Shown here in pieces: positions 24,285 to 32,169 of a stretch of DNA of 52,256 nucleotides. The notes under the pieces are model-generated. The model saw only the letters and a list, made by a program, of their open reading frames with translations, searched no databases and was not told the origin of the DNA. Numbering within the stretch: position 1 is the first letter of the stretch; every line of letters begins with the position of its first letter. The stretch lies in assembly GCA_040080145.1 (NCBI GenBank), contig JBEBJA010000088.1:1-52256 (forward strand), in the 5' to 3' direction. The stretch is from JANXVY01 sp040080145 (GTDB lineage: Bacteria; Pseudomonadota; Alphaproteobacteria; Rhizobiales; Hyphomicrobiaceae). The translations under genes were made by a program, and so were the position numbers.

Positions 24285-24470
24285 ATACCAGCCCGCAGTC
24301 GTTTTGACTCTTCGTTTGACAGCCTGCGGGCTGGTATTCTCTATACTTTGCGCGTCATCGCCCCGCGATGCTTCGCATCGACGCCGCGTCGATCTGAAAG
24401 ATCGCCTGCGGCGTGGCAACCCCACGCGCGGATACCAAACCGCACAAGGCAGTAACTATGCGGTTTGGTA
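24285..24470. repeat. Dispersed two-hairpin intergenic repeat, copy 2
   Basis: The copy has both hairpins: ATACCAGCCCGCAG (24285-24298) with CTGCGGGCTGGTAT (24324-24337), and ACCAAACCGCA with TGCGGTTTGGT near the end. It is nearly identical to the copy at 2953-3139. The bases 24159-24284 and 24471-24490 show no gene. Confidence 0.88.
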
Positions 24471-24494
24471 CAAGCAACCTACGAGTGGGCACAA

Positions 24495-24521
24495 AAAAAC
24501 GCCGCGGGGCGCGGCGTTTTT
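24495..24521 (-). terminator. Rho-independent terminator of the atp operon
   Basis: ACGCCGCG and CGCGGCGT form a GC-rich stem with a 3-base loop, extended by A-T pairs and followed on the minus strand by a run of T. It lies about 40 bases past the atpF stop. The A run on the other side means that it could work in both directions. Confidence 0.9.
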
Positions 24522-24559
24522 GACGGCCTTGATGTCGAATGATCCGTTCAGCTTGAGTT

Positions 24560-25051
24560 TCAGTTGAGTTTGGACTTCAGGCCGGCGATGCTCGCGTCGA
24601 TGAGGGATGAGGCGGTTGCGCCCGACGACTTGGCCGCAAGGATTTTGGCGGAAGCTGCAAGGGCACTGTCGACCGCAAGGCTGCGGACTTCGGCGATGGC
24701 CTGGGCTTCGGCGCGGGCGATCTTTTCTTCGGCCAGCTTGGTGCGGCGCTCAAGCTGTTCGGCCATCGACTTGCGGGTGTCGGCGGCAAGGCTTTCAGCT
24801 TCGCGCTTGGCGTTGTCGATAATCGCTTTGGCTTCAGATTCGGCTTCGCGCTGCTTCTTCTGGTAGTCGGCGAGCAGGGCCTGGGCTTCTTCACGCAGGC
24901 GGCGGGCTTCGTCGAGTTCATTGCGGATTGTTTCGGCGCGACCGTCGAGGGCCTTGCCGATCTGGCCCGGAACGCCAGCTTTCCAGATCATGGCGCAGAA
25001 GATCAGAAAAGCGACCAGTACCCAGTATTCGGGGTTGTGAATCCAGTTCAT
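24560..25051 (-). CDS. atpF: F0 ATP synthase subunit b
   Basis: Subunit b forms part of the peripheral stalk that holds the catalytic head against the rotor. The 163-residue product has one N-terminal membrane segment (YWVLVAFLIFCAMIWKAGV, about 8-26) and then a long, charged, heptad-like helix rich in Glu, Lys and Ala, ending in a small hydrophobic-patch region. It is the last gene of the operon and starts 4 bases after the b' gene. Photosynthetic and many alphaproteobacteria carry both b and b'. Confidence 0.93.
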   Translation of the reverse strand: MNWIHNPEYWVLVAFLIFCAMIWKAGVPGQIGKALDGRAETIRNELDEARRLREEAQALLADYQKKQREAESEAKAIIDNAKREAESLAADTRKSMAEQLERRTKLAEEKIARAEAQAIAEVRSLAVDSALAASAKILAAKSSGATASSLIDASIAGLKSKLN

Positions 25052-25055
25052 GGTC

Positions 25056-25604
25056 TTATTTCCCCGCTGCCGGCGCGAGTGCGCGCTTGATTTCGTCGGC
25101 CGTCGCGCCCTGACCGATCAAACGGTCGACAATGGCGGAGGCGGTTGTTGCGGCGATGTCGTTGACGCTCGCCAGAGCTTTGGTTTTCGTCGCGGCGATG
25201 CGGGCTTCGGCGTCGGCGATCTTAGCGTTCATCTTGACGTCGATGGCGGCTTTGTCTTTGTCGGTTTCAGCGGCCAACTTGGCGCGTGTATCTTTGGCGA
25301 TGCTGTTAGCGTTGCCTTTGGCGTCGGCAAGTGCCTGCTCGTAGCTGGCGAGCGCCTTGTCGGTTTCGCCTTTCAGGCGTTCGGCAGCGTCGAGGTCGCG
25401 CTTGATGCGGTTCGCGCGTTCTTCAAGAACGTCGGCGATGCGCGGCAGGGCCTTGCGCGACATGATGAGGTAAAGAGCGGTGAAGGTCAGCGCCAGCCAG
25501 ACCAGCTGGGGCGCGAATGTCGCGGGGTTGAACGGCGGGAAGTTGCCGCCTGAATCGCCGCCGGGGGCTTGCGTTCCTGTCGTCGTTACTGGATTGCCAG
25601 CCAT
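25056..25604 (-). CDS. atpG: F0 ATP synthase subunit b'
   Basis: This second b-type stalk subunit pairs with b as a heterodimer. The 182-residue product has a Gly/Thr/Pro-rich leader (1-28), a membrane segment (FAPQLVWLALTFTALYLIMSRKALP, about 29-50) with the RKALPRI motif typical of b', and a long coiled-coil-like helix rich in Ala, Lys and Asp. It lies between atpE and atpF, the usual alphaproteobacterial order. The symbols atpG, atpX and atpF2 are all used for this gene. Confidence 0.92.
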   Translation of the reverse strand: MAGNPVTTTGTQAPGGDSGGNFPPFNPATFAPQLVWLALTFTALYLIMSRKALPRIADVLEERANRIKRDLDAAERLKGETDKALASYEQALADAKGNANSIAKDTRAKLAAETDKDKAAIDVKMNAKIADAEARIAATKTKALASVNDIAATTASAIVDRLIGQGATADEIKRALAPAAGK

Positions 25605-25699
25605 CGGCTAACCTCGTTTGAAGCGCATTTGAAAGAACGAAACGAGCGTGAGGTGTTTTGACCCCAAGGACCAAAACACCTCACGAAAGTGGATGTGGA

Positions 25700-25957
25700 T
25701 TAGACTGCGAACAGGAGCAGAAGAGCGATCAGCAGCGAGAAGATGCCGAGAGCTTCCGTCAGTGCGAAGCCGAGAAGCAGGGTGCCGCGCTGGCCATCAG
25801 CAGCCGAAGGATTGCGCAGGGCGCCCGAGAGGAACTGGCCGAACAGGTTGCCGAGGCCGATGCCAGCGCCAGCCATGCCGAGGCAGGCGATGCCAGCGCC
25901 GATGTACTTTGCAGCAACAGCCGTCTGCTTGGCGATTTCGAGGGATTCAGCAGCCAT
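25700..25957 (-). CDS. atpE: F0 ATP synthase subunit c
   Basis: Subunit c oligomerises into the proton-driven rotor ring. The 85-residue hairpin has two membrane helices joined by the polar loop RNPSA (48-52). The ion-carrying acid is Glu68 in FALTEALGIF. The glycine-rich first helix (GAGIGLGNLFG) allows close helix packing. No sodium-binding motif is seen, so the ring is expected to be proton-driven. RBS AAGGAG precedes the start. Confidence 0.96.
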   Translation of the reverse strand: MAAESLEIAKQTAVAAKYIGAGIACLGMAGAGIGLGNLFGQFLSGALRNPSAADGQRGTLLLGFALTEALGIFSLLIALLLLFAV

Positions 25958-26011
25958 AGTCGTCTCCTTGGGGTTGATTTCTAAGATTTTGAAAGGAAAG
26001 GAAAAGATCCG

Positions 26012-26785
26012 TCAGTGCGCGCCGTGAACGGCGTCGTTGAGGTAGATGCAGGTCAAAACCGCGAACACGTAGGCTTGCAGTACGGCGACCAGAACTTCGA
26101 GGGCGGTCAGGGCGACCGTCAGTGCCATCGGGACGACGGACAGGAGCGACCAGACGCTCCATGTCGCCAGCAAAGTGCCGACGAAACCGGCGAAGATTTT
26201 CAGAGCGATATGGCCGGCGAGCATGTTGGCGAACAGACGAACCGAGAGGCTGATCGGGCGAGAAATGAAGGAGATGACTTCGATCGGGACCAGGATCAGC
26301 AGCATGTACCAGGGCACGCCCGACGGTACGAACAGTTTGAAGAAGCCGAGGCCGTGAGCGTAGAGGCCGTAAGCGATCACGATGCCGATGACGAGAATCG
26401 CCATAGCCGCAGTGACGACTAAGCTGGAAGTTACCGTGAAAGTAACGCCCGGGATCGGAATCATGCCGAGGACGTTCAGCACGAGAACGAAAATGAACAG
26501 TGAGAAAACGAGGGGAAAGAACTTCATCCCCTCGTCGCCGACGTTCTCTCGAACGGTATCGGCCACGAATTTGTAAACAAGTTCAGCCATCGACTGCATA
26601 CGGCCGGGAACGAGAGCACCCGTACGCATGGCCGAAATCAGGAAGAAGCTGATGATGCCAAGCGCCAGAACCATGTAGAGCGACGAGTTCGTGAACGAGG
26701 CGTCGATACCAAACAGCTTGAGTGGAATCAGCTGGTTGATTTCGAACTGATGGATTGGGCTATGCCCTTCGTGAGCGGCTGCCAC
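26012..26785 (-). CDS. atpB: F0 ATP synthase subunit a
   Basis: Subunit a forms the two half-channels that pass protons to the c ring. The 257-residue product has five to six membrane segments. The essential arginine is Arg183 in SLSVRLFANMLAGH. The N-terminal segment (HEGHSPIHQFEINQLIPL) is the periplasmic leader usual for alphaproteobacteria. It is followed by atpE with a 54-base gap and preceded by atpI. Confidence 0.96.
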   Translation of the reverse strand: MAAAHEGHSPIHQFEINQLIPLKLFGIDASFTNSSLYMVLALGIISFFLISAMRTGALVPGRMQSMAELVYKFVADTVRENVGDEGMKFFPLVFSLFIFVLVLNVLGMIPIPGVTFTVTSSLVVTAAMAILVIGIVIAYGLYAHGLGFFKLFVPSGVPWYMLLILVPIEVISFISRPISLSVRLFANMLAGHIALKIFAGFVGTLLATWSVWSLLSVVPMALTVALTALEVLVAVLQAYVFAVLTCIYLNDAVHGAH

Positions 26786-26918
26786 CGTTCGTCCCCCTTA
26801 AGGTTTCGTCGTTACGCGGTTTCGTCGCCGGAGGCCGGCGCCGTGTGTGGTCTAATGCGTTTTGGCCGTGAAATTCTACTTATAAATTAGTCGTCTTTGT
26901 TTTCAGTCGTCGACAGTC

Positions 26919-27347
26919 TCAGTCTTCTTCGTCGTCGCGGACGGCAGGGCCGGCTTTCGGGTTGCTGGCACCGGTTTTCATGGCCGTGCCTGCCCGAACG
27001 ATGTTGACCATGCCGGCGGCTGCGCCGAGCAGAAATAGAACGATGAAGAACGCAGGGAACGTCCCCAACGCTTTGTCGATCAACCAGCCAAGCCCAGCCC
27101 CGACAATGACACCACCGACCAACTCGGTCGAGATGCGCAAGGCTTTGCCCATTGCGTTGCCGTTTGCCGCATTGCTGCTGGGCGACGGGTTTGCTTTGGG
27201 AAGCGACGTACTATGGCTTTTGGCTGCATCGAGCCGCTTGCCGAGTTCGTCTGCCCGCTGTTTGAAGGCCTCCCGTTCTTGCGGGGTCAGATCACTGTGA
27301 CCAGCGCCTTTGTCACCCCCGTTGGGTGGTGTTTGAGAAGCGGCCAT
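26919..27347 (-). CDS. atpI: AtpI, F0 assembly factor
   Basis: AtpI assists assembly of the c ring. The 142-residue product has a polar N-terminal half (DLTPQEREAFKQRADELGKRLDAAKSH) and two membrane helices in the second half (LVGGVIVGAGLGWLIDKALG and AFFIVLFLLGAAAGMVNIV) with the GLGWLID motif of the family. The acidic tail (VRDDEED) is typical. It is the first gene of the F0 operon. The 133-base gap to atpB may hold an internal promoter. Confidence 0.9.
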   Translation of the reverse strand: MAASQTPPNGGDKGAGHSDLTPQEREAFKQRADELGKRLDAAKSHSTSLPKANPSPSSNAANGNAMGKALRISTELVGGVIVGAGLGWLIDKALGTFPAFFIVLFLLGAAAGMVNIVRAGTAMKTGASNPKAGPAVRDDEED

Positions 27348-27650
27348 GCTGATTAACCCCTAGTCCGGAACGGGATGGGTGGTTCAAAGAGTTGGCGTGT
27401 CATAGTCAGCACGTTCCGGGGTGTCAAGAAATGCGCCGCCGGAGGCCCCGGCCAAGGGTATGGCGAAACCGCGCAGGTAGGAGGGAATGGGCAGTAGGGA
27501 GTGGGTCGTGTTCCTATCCTGATCCGGGTTGCCTGGATCGAAGGGTTTGCCGGGATGACGTGGAGAGGGGATGGTGCTCGCATCATGAATTGCCGAATGG
27601 CGAGCGCGGGCGTAATGTTGCGTGTTCGAACTGCAACGATCGGGACAAGC

Positions 27651-28043
27651 ATGTACGAAGCCGTTACTCGCGGTATCCGCGTTCGCGTTACACCTAGCTA
27701 TCTTGAGGACCGGTCGACGCCGGCCGATAGTTATTTTTTTTGGGCTTATACGGTCGATATCGTCAATGAGAGCGCGGAGGCCGTGCAGTTGCGCTCGCGG
27801 GTCTGGAAGATCGTCGATGGGGCCGGGCGGATGGAAGAAGTGCGCGGGCAAGGCGTTGTCGGGCAGACGCCGCTGATTGGACCGGGGGAAAGTTTCAACT
27901 ACACCTCTGGATGCCCACTGAAGACGCCGTCGGGTATCATGTCCGGCAGTTATCAGATGTCGGGATATAGGGGCGCGCTGTTTGATGTCGCGATTCCAGC
28001 GTTTTCGCTCGATAGTCCGTATGCGATAAGAAGCGTGAATTGA
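27651..28043 (+). CDS. apaG: ApaG-family protein
   Basis: The ATG at 27651 gives 130 residues, the usual ApaG length; the frame upstream (from 27501) reads through an intergenic stretch. The fold is an immunoglobulin-like beta-sandwich, with WAYTVDIVNESAEAVQLRSRVWKI and the C-terminal SGCPLKTPSGIMSGSYQM and FDVAIPAFSLD, all family hallmarks. ApaG is linked to diadenosine tetraphosphate and magnesium phenotypes in enterobacteria, but the biochemical role is unclear. It is followed 75 bases later by argE on the same strand. Confidence 0.93.
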   Translation: MYEAVTRGIRVRVTPSYLEDRSTPADSYFFWAYTVDIVNESAEAVQLRSRVWKIVDGAGRMEEVRGQGVVGQTPLIGPGESFNYTSGCPLKTPSGIMSGSYQMSGYRGALFDVAIPAFSLDSPYAIRSVN

Positions 28044-28118
28044 AAGGGCGAGGGAATTGGGTTTGATGCTTGAGCTACTCCCCGCTGCCTACTCCCAATT
28101 TCCATTCGCGTTAACATC

Positions 28119-29276
28119 ATGAAGGCACCCGTCTATTCACCGCTCGAACTGTTGGAGCGCCTCGTCGCGTTCGATACGACGAGCCATAAGAGCAATCTCG
28201 CGCTGATCCGGTTCGTCGAGGACTATCTCGCCCATTGCAAGGTCTCGAGTCGGCTGGTGATGTCGCCGGACGGGGAGAAGGCGAACCTGTTTGCAACCAT
28301 CGGGCCTGCAGGTGTGCCTGGGGTCGCGCTATCGGGGCATACGGACGTGGTGCCCGTCGAGGGGCAGGCATGGTTCAGCGACCCGTTCCGGCTGAAGGAT
28401 CTGGGCGACCGGGTGGCCGGGCGCGGCACGACGGATATGAAGGGTTTTTTGGCGTGCGTGCTGGCAGCGGTGCCGGAATTCAAGGCGCGGACGCTCAAGA
28501 CGCCGATCCATATTGCGTTTTCGTATGACGAGGAGATCGGGTGCCTCGGTGTCAGGCCGATGATTGCCGAGTTCGGGCATGGGTTGATTAAGCCGCGCAT
28601 GGTGATCGTGGGCGAGCCGACCAATATGTCGATTGTCGATGCCCATAAGGGGCCGGTGCGGTGGCATGTGGAGGTCAGCGGGCGGGCATCGCACTCCAGT
28701 ATGGCGCATCTGGGGGTAAACGCGATTTCATATGCGGGACGGTTGATTGGCGAGTTGGCGCGGATCGAGGAAGGGTTGAAAGTGGCGGCCGATCCGCGGT
28801 TCGATCCGCCGTATGCAAGCTTGCAGATTACGCGGATTGAGGGTGGTACGGCGTCGAACATCGTGCCGGTGTCGGCGTGGTTCGGGTTTGAGGTGCGGGC
28901 GCTGCCGGGGACGGATACGGCCAAGATCGAGCGGGATTTGCGGCGGTTTGCCGAGCGGAAGTGCTTGCCGGAGATGCGCAAGGTGGCACCCGAAGCGTCG
29001 ATTTCGATTTCGCAGACCAATCAGGTTGCGCCATTTGTGGCGGAGGCGGGGTCTGAGTTGACGGCGCTGGCGTTGAAATTGGCGGGGCAGAACGAGACGT
29101 TTGCGGTGTCGTATGCGACCGAGGCCGGGCTGTTTCAGGAGGCCGGGAGTGCGGCGATCATCTGCGGGCCAGGCGATATTGCGCAGGCGCATACGGCGAA
29201 CGAGTGGGTGGCCAAGGCCGAGCTTGAGAAATGCAGCGCGTTTTTGAGCCGGTTGGGGGAATGGTGCGAGGGGTGA
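28119..29276 (+). CDS. argE: Acetylornithine deacetylase
   Basis: The enzyme hydrolyses N2-acetylornithine to ornithine and acetate in arginine synthesis. The 385-residue product is an M20 metallopeptidase-family member with the metal ligands His74 and Asp76 (SGHTDVVPV), Asp106 (GRGTTDMKGF) and the catalytic Glu138/Glu139 (SYDEEIG). The segment EPTNMSIVDAHKGPVRWHVEVSGRASHSS is typical of ArgE rather than DapE. The dimerisation domain occupies about 180-290. It is downstream of apaG and could be cotranscribed. Confidence 0.9.
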   Translation: MKAPVYSPLELLERLVAFDTTSHKSNLALIRFVEDYLAHCKVSSRLVMSPDGEKANLFATIGPAGVPGVALSGHTDVVPVEGQAWFSDPFRLKDLGDRVAGRGTTDMKGFLACVLAAVPEFKARTLKTPIHIAFSYDEEIGCLGVRPMIAEFGHGLIKPRMVIVGEPTNMSIVDAHKGPVRWHVEVSGRASHSSMAHLGVNAISYAGRLIGELARIEEGLKVAADPRFDPPYASLQITRIEGGTASNIVPVSAWFGFEVRALPGTDTAKIERDLRRFAERKCLPEMRKVAPEASISISQTNQVAPFVAEAGSELTALALKLAGQNETFAVSYATEAGLFQEAGSAAIICGPGDIAQAHTANEWVAKAELEKCSAFLSRLGEWCEG

Positions 29277-29310
29277 GGTAGTTTAAGGTGCCTTCGGCGC
29301 ACATGTCTGG

Positions 29311-29357
29311 GTCCCGGATTGGCGCTTCGCGAAGGCGCTCCGCTTGTCCGGGATGAC
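29311..29357. repeat. Hairpin repeat past argE
   Basis: TCCCGGA (29312-29318) pairs with TCCGGGA (29347-29353), with a second inner palindrome GCGCTTCGCGAAGGCGC. The sequence is of the type found scattered between genes in this window; related GATCCGGGATC sequence occurs inside the element at 18565. It may terminate argE transcription. Confidence 0.5.
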
Positions 29358-29384
29358 AGTTTGGGGCTGGGCATTTGCCGCCGT

Positions 29385-29612
29385 TCAGTCGTGATAGATT
29401 TGCTCGGCGAATTCGGGCGCAATATCAGGGAAAAGCCGCTGCAAGATTTCGAGTGTCGTGAATTGCTTCAACAGTAGATCGCCGTACGCTTTTCGGAGAC
29501 GCTCTTGGGTCGGGGCGTCCGTTGTCTCATTTGCGAGTTCGGTCAGCGCTTCTATGGGCTCATCCATCGACAAGACTTCTTTGAAAACAGCCCGTACGCG
29601 ATCTTGGGTCAT
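29385..29612 (-). CDS. Small acidic hypothetical protein
   Basis: The 75-residue acidic, helical protein (FKEVLSMDEPIEALTELANETTDAPTQERLRKAYGDLLLKQF...) is not recognised. AAAGG precedes the start. No membrane segment, signal or Cys is present. An imperfect inverted repeat (GTTGGGTC / GACCCAAC, 29638-29665) lies upstream of it, between it and the regulator. The coherent amphipathic composition supports a real gene. Confidence 0.5.
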   Translation of the reverse strand: MTQDRVRAVFKEVLSMDEPIEALTELANETTDAPTQERLRKAYGDLLLKQFTTLEILQRLFPDIAPEFAEQIYHD

Positions 29613-29681
29613 TCGAAGGCCTTTCGCGTATCAAGTTGTTGGGTCGCGCGAGTGCTTGACCCAACCTACGAGTGAGCGCGC

Positions 29682-30032
29682 TTACTTATCCCCGGGGCAG
29701 GTCGGGAGGGATAGGTTGGCGGCGTGGAAGATCGCTGGGACGAGGCCGGGGAATTTGCTGTCGATCTCGGTGCAGCGCAAGGTGTTGACGACTTCGGTGC
29801 CTTTACGTTCCGAGCGGATCAAACCCGCTTCGCGCAACACCTGGTAGTGGTGCGACTGGGTGGATTTGGGTAGATTATCGGGTGCAGCGGTCTGGCAATT
29901 GGTCGGACACCCGCGGCTTGCCAGTTTGCGAATGATCGCAAGGCGAGTCGGATCCGCGAGGGCGTAAAGAACGCTCTCTAGGGTGATGTCTTCCAGGGCT
30001 GGGTGTACGAATGGACGCTGCATGATCTGCAT
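29682..30032 (-). CDS. ArsR-type winged-helix regulator
   Basis: The start at 30032 (116 residues) is preferred; the frame runs on to 30176 but there it reads through a REP hairpin. The winged helix has LYALADPTRLAIIRKLAS, the recognition helix PKSTQSHHYQVLREAGLI and a wing RSERKGTEVVNTL. A CPTNC motif (in SRGCPTNCQTAAPDN) between helices is unusual and could be a metal or redox sensor. Members of this subfamily repress neighbouring genes. No target is obvious nearby. Confidence 0.8.
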   Translation of the reverse strand: MQIMQRPFVHPALEDITLESVLYALADPTRLAIIRKLASRGCPTNCQTAAPDNLPKSTQSHHYQVLREAGLIRSERKGTEVVNTLRCTEIDSKFPGLVPAIFHAANLSLPTCPGDK

Positions 30033-30118
30033 ATGGCGCGGATTGGTTCGCAACGCAATAGTTCGGACTTTTTGAACTTGAGTGGTGGCCGCGTTGGCGT
30101 TTGTCGACGAAGTGAAGG

Positions 30119-30165
30119 CACCCCTCATCTGCCCTACGGGCATCTTCTCCCCAGGGGGAGAAGGA
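30119..30165. repeat. REP-like hairpin
   Basis: CTTCTCCCC (30144-30152) and GGGGAGAAG (30155-30163) form a perfect stem with a 2-base loop, preceded by a smaller CCCTACGGG. It is the third member of the CTCCCC-AG-GGGGAG group here. It lies between the ArsR-type gene and dapE. Confidence 0.75.
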
Positions 30166-30230
30166 AGAGAAGGCAAACTTAGCGCGTATGGGCTACCGAC
30201 CCTGGACCTCTGACCTTGAAGTGGTTCGCC

Positions 30231-31400
30231 TCAGGTGGCGAAGTAGTTGGCGATGAAGCGTTCGTAGATGGCGGTGAGGATTTCGAGGTCGGCTAAGGGG
30301 ACGCGCTCGTTGACTTGGTGGATGGTCTGGTTGACGAGGCCGAATTCGACGACGGGGCAATGGGTGTAGATGAAGCGGGCGTCGGACGTGCCGCCGCCGG
30401 TCGAGAGGGCAGGCGTGCGGCCGGTGACGGCTTGGACGGCTTGGCTCAGGGTTTCAACGAGCGGGCCGGGCTTCGTCAGGAAGACGTCGCCGGTGCCGGA
30501 GAACGTGAGGTCGTAGCGGGCGCCGCTGCTGCTTGCGGCGGCTTCGCATTGGAGGGCGACCCAGGTTTCCATTTTGGCGCGGCTGTGCAGGTCGTTGTAG
30601 CGCACGTTGAAGCGGGCGCGCGCAAAGGCGGGGATGACGTTGGTTGCGGTGTTGGGGACGTCGATGACGGTGACCTGGAGGTTTGAGGGTTCGAAGTTTG
30701 CCGTGCCGGTGTCGATTGTTTGTGAGCACAGACGGTCGAGGATGCGGACCAGTTTGGGCAACGGGTTGTCGGCTTTTGTTGGGTAGGCGGCGTGTCCTTG
30801 TTTGCCGTGGACAACGATTTCGCCGTTCATGGAGCCGCGGCGGCCGATCTTGATTTCATCGCCGAGCGCATTGGGGTTTGAGGGTTCGCCGACGAGGCAG
30901 GCGTCTAGCTTTTCGCCGCGCTCGCGGAGCCAGCCCAAGACCTTATCGGTGCCGTTGATGGAGGGGCCTTCTTCGTCGCCGGTAATGAGAAACGAGATCG
31001 AGCCGGGGGCGTTCGGGTTGGCTTTGAGGTAGCGGGCGCTGGCTGCGATGAAGCAGGCGATGGCGCCCTTCATGTCGACGGCGCCGCGACCGTAAAGGAT
31101 GCCACCACGGATCTGTGCGGCGAAGGGGTTGGCAGTCCAGGCGGCAGCGTCGCCTGCAGGCACGACGTCGGTGTGACCGGCAAAGCAGAGGTTTGGGCCC
31201 GTTGTGCCGCGGCGGGCGTAGACATTGTCGATGTCGGGCGTGTCTGGGGCGGTGAAGGTCATGCGTCTGCAGGCAAAGCCGATGGCGGTCAGGGCCTTTT
31301 CGATAACGGCCAATGCGCCTGCGTCGGCGGGGGTGACGCTTTCGCAGCGGATCAAGGCTTGGGTCAGGGCGACGGGGTCGGTGGGGTCTAGCAGGGTCAT
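30231..31400 (-). CDS. dapE: Succinyl-diaminopimelate desuccinylase
   Basis: The enzyme removes succinate from N-succinyl-LL-diaminopimelate in the lysine and peptidoglycan pathway. From the ATG at 31400 the product has 389 residues. The M20 metal ligands are His76 and Asp78 (FAGHTDVVPAG), Asp109 (GRGAVDMKG) and the catalytic Glu143/Glu144 (TGDEEG). LSTGGGTSDARFI and EFGLVNQTIHQVNE near the C-terminus are DapE hallmarks. The clear Shine-Dalgarno expected upstream is missing; the start is chosen by similarity of the N-terminus. dapD lies two genes upstream on the same strand. Confidence 0.93.
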   Translation of the reverse strand: MTLLDPTDPVALTQALIRCESVTPADAGALAVIEKALTAIGFACRRMTFTAPDTPDIDNVYARRGTTGPNLCFAGHTDVVPAGDAAAWTANPFAAQIRGGILYGRGAVDMKGAIACFIAASARYLKANPNAPGSISFLITGDEEGPSINGTDKVLGWLRERGEKLDACLVGEPSNPNALGDEIKIGRRGSMNGEIVVHGKQGHAAYPTKADNPLPKLVRILDRLCSQTIDTGTANFEPSNLQVTVIDVPNTATNVIPAFARARFNVRYNDLHSRAKMETWVALQCEAAASSSGARYDLTFSGTGDVFLTKPGPLVETLSQAVQAVTGRTPALSTGGGTSDARFIYTHCPVVEFGLVNQTIHQVNERVPLADLEILTAIYERFIANYFAT

Positions 31401-31438
31401 GAGGAGCGGGTGCCTGTGGTGGCTGATTTTGTATGAGC

Positions 31439-32155
31439 TCAGATGGTGCGACCGCATTCGAGTTCGCGGTGTCCGGCTTGGACGAGCGTGATCTTTTGCC
31501 AGATTTTGGCGGAAAGGTTGGTCGTTAATTCGGACAGGTCGGAGACGGCGTCGATGATGACGGCATCGGAGGTCGACTGGGCGTAGAGGGCGGCGAGTTT
31601 GTCGGTCAGGGAGAGCATTTCCGAGCAGTAGTTGAGATAGCGAGTTAGCTCGAACGGGGTCATGTCGCGCACCGGACTGTCGGGCGTGGTGGGGCCGTCG
31701 ATCATCAGCGGGTCTTTGGTCAGCTGGTGCATGTCGATGACGTGGACGAAGGTGCGCAATTCGTTGAGGGCGCGCAGGGCCTTGCGGCGTTTCAGGCGTT
31801 CTTCAAGCGAGACGAGGAAAAAGATGGTCGCACTCGTCAGGATGACGATGTTGAAGGTCGCGTCGACGGCTTGGATTGTCGAGGCCATGTCTTCGCTTGC
31901 CCGCGTGTTGGCGATCAGCAGGCCAGCGACGTAGGCGAGCATGGCGAGGCCGGCGGCGATCATAATCGCGGTTGCGAAGCGCAGGCCGTAGGCGGGCCGG
32001 GCGATGGCCTCCGCGCGCTCGTGTGATTTGCGTGCAACCTCGCCCAGTTCGCCGCAGACGCGCGCGAGGCCCTTGTCAGGAAAGCGCTGATTGATGCGCG
32101 CCTGGAGCTTGTCCAGCGTCTTGACGATCTTTGCGGGCTGCAGGGTGCGGTACAT
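31439..32155 (-). CDS. Membrane protein of unknown function between dapD and dapE
   Basis: The 238-residue protein is not recognised. It has two or three membrane segments (FATAIMIAAGLAMLAYVAGLLIA and FNIVILTSATIFFLVSLEERL) in the centre, a charged N-terminal cytoplasmic part and a helical C-terminal part that mentions no catalytic motif. The gaps to dapD (14 bases) and dapE (38 bases) are short, so it is part of the dap operon. The position inside a lysine-synthesis operon suggests a cell-envelope link, but this is inference. Confidence 0.7.
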   Translation of the reverse strand: MYRTLQPAKIVKTLDKLQARINQRFPDKGLARVCGELGEVARKSHERAEAIARPAYGLRFATAIMIAAGLAMLAYVAGLLIANTRASEDMASTIQAVDATFNIVILTSATIFFLVSLEERLKRRKALRALNELRTFVHVIDMHQLTKDPLMIDGPTTPDSPVRDMTPFELTRYLNYCSEMLSLTDKLAALYAQSTSDAVIIDAVSDLSELTTNLSAKIWQKITLVQAGHRELECGRTI

Positions 32156-32169
32156 CTGGTGACCTTAGG

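Noticed and set aside
24285..24470. A riboswitch or structured small RNA
   Set aside because: Repeats in several unrelated places and orientations point to a dispersed element; no known riboswitch core is visible.
29682..30176. Longer ArsR-type regulator starting at 30176
   Set aside because: The extra N-terminus would be encoded by a REP hairpin.
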